Assembly: GCA_019420325.1 (NCBI GenBank)
Contig: JAHZHK010000104.1
Coordinates: forward strand, 1 to 9,832
From: Coriobacteriaceae bacterium
GTDB taxonomy: Bacteria > Actinomycetota > Coriobacteriia > Coriobacteriales > UMGS124
Direction of reading: 5' to 3'
DNA length: 9,832 nt
Made by a program: the position numbers and the translations under genes. A model generated the notes under the pieces. That model had not been told where the DNA came from. It did not search any database and worked only from the letters and a program-made list of their open reading frames with translations. Shown in pieces: positions 7,733 to 9,832 of this stretch; within the stretch, counting starts at the first letter, position 1; every line of letters begins with the position of its first letter.

Positions 7733-9271
7733 CTAGCGCTTCTCAAGCCACCCAAGCACGCTGCCCTCAACACCGGCTTTGGAAGCCTCGACCACGGTGT
7801 CGAACCTGCGGGGAAGGGTCTCCAAGGCCTCGAGGCCAGCGGGAACGCGGGTGCCCGTGGCTTCGGCAATGGCACGGTTGAGGACGATGCCGGAAAGCGA
7901 CGCAACCTCGGCAGGAAGCTCATCGTGTGCGCCAAGGCCGTTGAGGCCGCGCCACACGTTGGGGCCGAACTTTGCCCAGTGGGCGGTGGAGGCAACAAGC
8001 ATGGGGCGCTCGCTGCGATGCTCCTTGGCCACCTTCAGGGCGACGGCGGTGTGGGGGTCGAGCAGGTAGTGCCTCTCGGCAAAGACCTCGCCGATCTCGC
8101 GCAGGCAGGCGTCATTGTCGACGCAGCCGGCGGCGTAGAGCTCCTGCATACGGGCACGCGTGTCGGCGTCGACCTCGAAGCGCTTGTCGCGGGAAAGGTC
8201 GGCCATCCAGCCACGCACGCGCTCGGCGTCGCGGCCGCACAACTCGAAGAGCTGGCGCTCCAGGTTGGACGACACGAGGATATCCATGCTGGGGGAGGGA
8301 GTGAGCGAGAGCTTGCGCGCGCGGATGTCGTAGACGCCCGTCGTGATGAAGTCGGTGAGCACGTTGTTCTCGTTGCTCGCACACACGAGGCGTGCGAGGG
8401 GGGTGCCGATGCGCTTGGCGTAGTACGCGGCCAAGATGTTGCCGAAGTTGCCGGTGGGCACGCAGACGTCGATCTGCTCGCCTGCGCGAATCGAGCCTGC
8501 CGCAACCATGTCGGCATAGGCGCTCATGTAATACACGATCTGGGGCATGAGGCGGCCCCAGTTGATGGAGTTCGCGCTGGAGAGCGCCAGGCCCTGCTCG
8601 GCCATGAGCTTGTCGCAGAACGCCTTGTCGCCGAAGGCCTGCTTGACGGAGGTCTGGCAGTCGTCGAAGTCGCCGCGGGCCGCGAAGACGTTGACGTTGT
8701 CACCCTGCTGGGTGGTCATCTGGCGCAGCTGGATGTCGGAGACGCCGCCGTCAGGATAGAAGACGCAGATGCCTACATGCTTGCGGCCGGCGAAGCCCTC
8801 AAGCGCCGCCTTGCCCGTGTCGCCGGAGGTGGCCACGAGGATGAGGTGGTCGTGGTCGAGCCTACCCTCTTCGCGCAGCTTGCCCGTTGCATGCTCAAAG
8901 AAGCGGGGCAGGCACTGCAGGGCCATGTCCTTGAAGGCCGAGGTGGGTCCATGGAACAGCTCGAGCACATGGACGCCGTCGCCCAGGTCCACGACGGGGG
9001 CGATGCGCTTGTCGTCGAACTGGGGGCCGTAGGCGCCGGCCATGAGGGAGTCGATCGCGTCGTCGGCGACGTCGACCTCAAACGCGCGGTACACGCGTGC
9101 GGCGCGCTGGGCATAGGGGAGCTCGGCGAGCGCGCAGATCTCTTCGACGCTCATAGAGGGAATCTGCTGGGGCACGAAGAGGCCGCCACCGGGGGCAATG
9201 CCTTCGACGATGGCCTCGCAAAATGAAAGCGCGTCGCTCACGTTTCCACGGGTGTCGATATAGCGGTTCAT
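7733..9271 (-). CDS. thrC: Threonine synthase
   Basis: A 512-residue PLP enzyme that converts O-phospho-homoserine to L-threonine, the last step of threonine synthesis. It is of the longer class related to E. coli and yeast ThrC. The N-terminus is MNRYIDTRGNVSDALSF. The Schiff-base lysine is K114 in LELFHGPTSAFKDMA. ATSGDTGKAA is at 147-156, SSANSINWGR at 231-240, the PLP-phosphate glycine loop PTGNFGN at 272-278, and ASTAHWAKF near 427-435. The frame is open 31 codons further upstream, but I chose ATG 9271 because GAAAGG (9278-9283) stands 6 bases before it and homology begins there. The upstream ATG at 9298 lacks a ribosome-binding site. No hom or thrB is adjacent. It ends at a strong terminator and is divergent from the membrane-protein gene. 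Confidence 0.96.
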   Translation of the reverse strand: MNRYIDTRGNVSDALSFCEAIVEGIAPGGGLFVPQQIPSMSVEEICALAELPYAQRAARVYRAFEVDVADDAIDSLMAGAYGPQFDDKRIAPVVDLGDGVHVLELFHGPTSAFKDMALQCLPRFFEHATGKLREEGRLDHDHLILVATSGDTGKAALEGFAGRKHVGICVFYPDGGVSDIQLRQMTTQQGDNVNVFAARGDFDDCQTSVKQAFGDKAFCDKLMAEQGLALSSANSINWGRLMPQIVYYMSAYADMVAAGSIRAGEQIDVCVPTGNFGNILAAYYAKRIGTPLARLVCASNENNVLTDFITTGVYDIRARKLSLTPSPSMDILVSSNLERQLFELCGRDAERVRGWMADLSRDKRFEVDADTRARMQELYAAGCVDNDACLREIGEVFAERHYLLDPHTAVALKVAKEHRSERPMLVASTAHWAKFGPNVWRGLNGLGAHDELPAEVASLSGIVLNRAIAEATGTRVPAGLEALETLPRRFDTVVEASKAGVEGSVLGWLEKR

Positions 9272-9476
9272 GGTTGGCCTTTCGTGGTCGATTGGCATGT
9301 CAGACGGAAGTCTAGCTTGTATATCGTAACGTGTGCGGAAAGCCTGGGATGCCTCGGGCGGCAAACGGTATAGAATGGATGTCGACTCGTGAATAAAATG
9401 CCATGCATATGAAGAAGCGACGGCGGTACACTTTCCAATTCATTGCTCGGTGTCCGGCTGATGCAGGGGGATGCGA
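9272..9476. promoter_or_regulatory. Divergent intergenic region between thrC and the membrane-protein gene
   Basis: 205 bases between two divergent starts, so promoters for both genes should lie here. It is more AT-rich than its flanks. For the plus strand, TATAGAAT (9369-9376) is a -10-like stretch without a clear -35, and TACACT (9427-9432) is another candidate. For the minus strand, the GATATACAAG stretch near 9314-9323 could hold a -10 for thrC, also without a clear -35. I see no convincing operator, riboswitch, T-box or leader peptide. Assignment as a regulatory region rests on gene orientation. Confidence 0.45.
9465..9470 (+). promoter_or_regulatory. Ribosome-binding site deciding the start at 9477
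   Basis: AGGGGG stands 6 bases before ATG 9477. An in-frame ATG at 9471 directly follows the G-run and would have no spacer, and the ATG at 9461 is in another frame. The site therefore favours 9477. Confidence 0.65.
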
Positions 9477-9832
9477 ATGGTCGAGAAACTGACAGGGAAG
9501 ATGGACGTCCTTGTCGCGATTGGTTTTGGCTTCTTTTTGGCTTGGAGGCAAAACCTCATCAACTTCCTGTACCCCATGTCGGCGGGCGTGGTGTTCTCGC
9601 CCCTTGTGTGCATGTCGTTTGCATGCTGCCTGGTCTTGGTCATGGCCTTCATCGCGTTCCGAAGCAACCAGGCGACGTTCTCTTCGCGTGTGCTTGTGTC
9701 GATGCCGGCGGTGCTCATCGTCGCCGCGACGCTGTGCGCCTATCTGGTGGCCAAGGACTTCGGCGGCATGGCGCTTGCCTATGTGGCGGCTCTCGTCATC
9801 GGCGTGGCCTCCGCCCTGGGCCTTTTCTCGTG
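9477..9832 (+). CDS. Polytopic membrane protein, N-terminal part (cut by window edge)
   Basis: 118 codons are visible and the frame is open at the right edge. A short polar N-terminus (MVEKLTGK) is followed by about four hydrophobic helices. Approximate positions are 10-31 (DVLVAIGFGFFLAW), 38-61 (GVVFSPLVCMSFACCLVLV), 72-91 (VLVSMPAVLIVAATLCAYL) and 97-118 (GMALAYVAALVIGVASALG). No cleavable signal peptide or catalytic motif is seen. I do not recognise the family with certainty. In Coriobacteriia, proteins that begin with a multi-helix membrane domain often end in a LuxR-type DNA-binding domain, and placement as a single gene divergent from a metabolic gene would fit. That ending lies outside the window, so this is speculation. 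A transporter or other integral membrane protein is equally possible. Confidence 0.8.
   Translation, partial: MVEKLTGKMDVLVAIGFGFFLAWRQNLINFLYPMSAGVVFSPLVCMSFACCLVLVMAFIAFRSNQATFSSRVLVSMPAVLIVAATLCAYLVAKDFGGMALAYVAALVIGVASALGLFS

Noticed and set aside
7925..9226. A 433-codon plus-strand open frame across thrC, and a similar 292-codon one across pepT (6379-7257)
   Set aside because: Both are antisense to enzymes with intact catalytic motifs. No homology-like features are present.
9272..9364. N-terminal extension of thrC by 31 codons
   Set aside because: The frame is open, but conserved sequence begins at MNRYIDTRG, where a well-spaced GAAAGG exists. The extension has no ribosome-binding site and reads like intergenic DNA.
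9382..9411. Possible promoter TCGACT with CATATG upstream of the membrane-protein gene
   Set aside because: The matches to -35 (4/6) and -10 (3/6) are too poor to call separately from chance.
9312..9551. A 79-codon minus-strand open frame across the divergent gap and the start of the membrane-protein gene
   Set aside because: It overlaps the membrane-protein start in antisense, has mixed polar content and has no supported start site.

Overview
The window is ordinary, well-conserved bacterial chromosome. It carries most of an F-type ATP synthase operon running left to right, followed closely by the peptidoglycan gene murA. Two metabolic genes, pepT and thrC, run the other way, and the 5' part of a membrane-protein gene enters at the right edge. 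The organism is most likely a high-GC Actinomycetota, and class Coriobacteriia (Collinsella, Olsenella or Eggerthella-like) is my best guess. The reasons are the strong G/C third-position bias, the actinobacterial GDRKTGKT form of the alpha-subunit P-loop, the atpC-murA linkage, and the mycobacterial-like MY-x-GK context in the alpha subunit. Unlike mycobacteria, the b and delta subunits are separate genes and MurA keeps its catalytic cysteine. The genus is inference only.

Layout. 1-123: 3' end of atpF. 113-4994: atpH, atpA, atpG, atpD and atpC in canonical order. The first four are joined by overlaps or gaps of 2-3 bases. atpD-atpC is separated by 33 bases containing a cUUCGg hairpin. 5009-6286: murA, 14 bases after atpC and probably on the same transcript. 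6287-6393: convergent gap with a bidirectional terminator. 6394-7629 (minus): pepT. 7630-7732: gap holding a strong thrC terminator whose T-tract runs straight into the pepT Shine-Dalgarno. 7733-9271 (minus): thrC. 9272-9476: divergent gap. 9477-9832: start of a polytopic membrane protein, cut by the window edge.

Function. atpF and atpH form the peripheral stalk, atpA and atpD the catalytic hexamer, and atpG and atpC the rotor shaft. atpB, atpE and most of atpF must lie to the left of the window. murA makes the first committed peptidoglycan precursor. pepT trims tripeptides and thrC makes threonine, and neither is functionally tied to the ATP synthase.

I found no convincing undescribed system. 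The items most worth a second look are a 12-residue insertion in the alpha subunit with internal repeats, intragenic and intercistronic RNA hairpins in the atp operon, an epsilon subunit lacking the usual ATP-sensing motif, and the terminator abutting the pepT ribosome-binding site. Several very long antisense open frames are codon-bias shadows.
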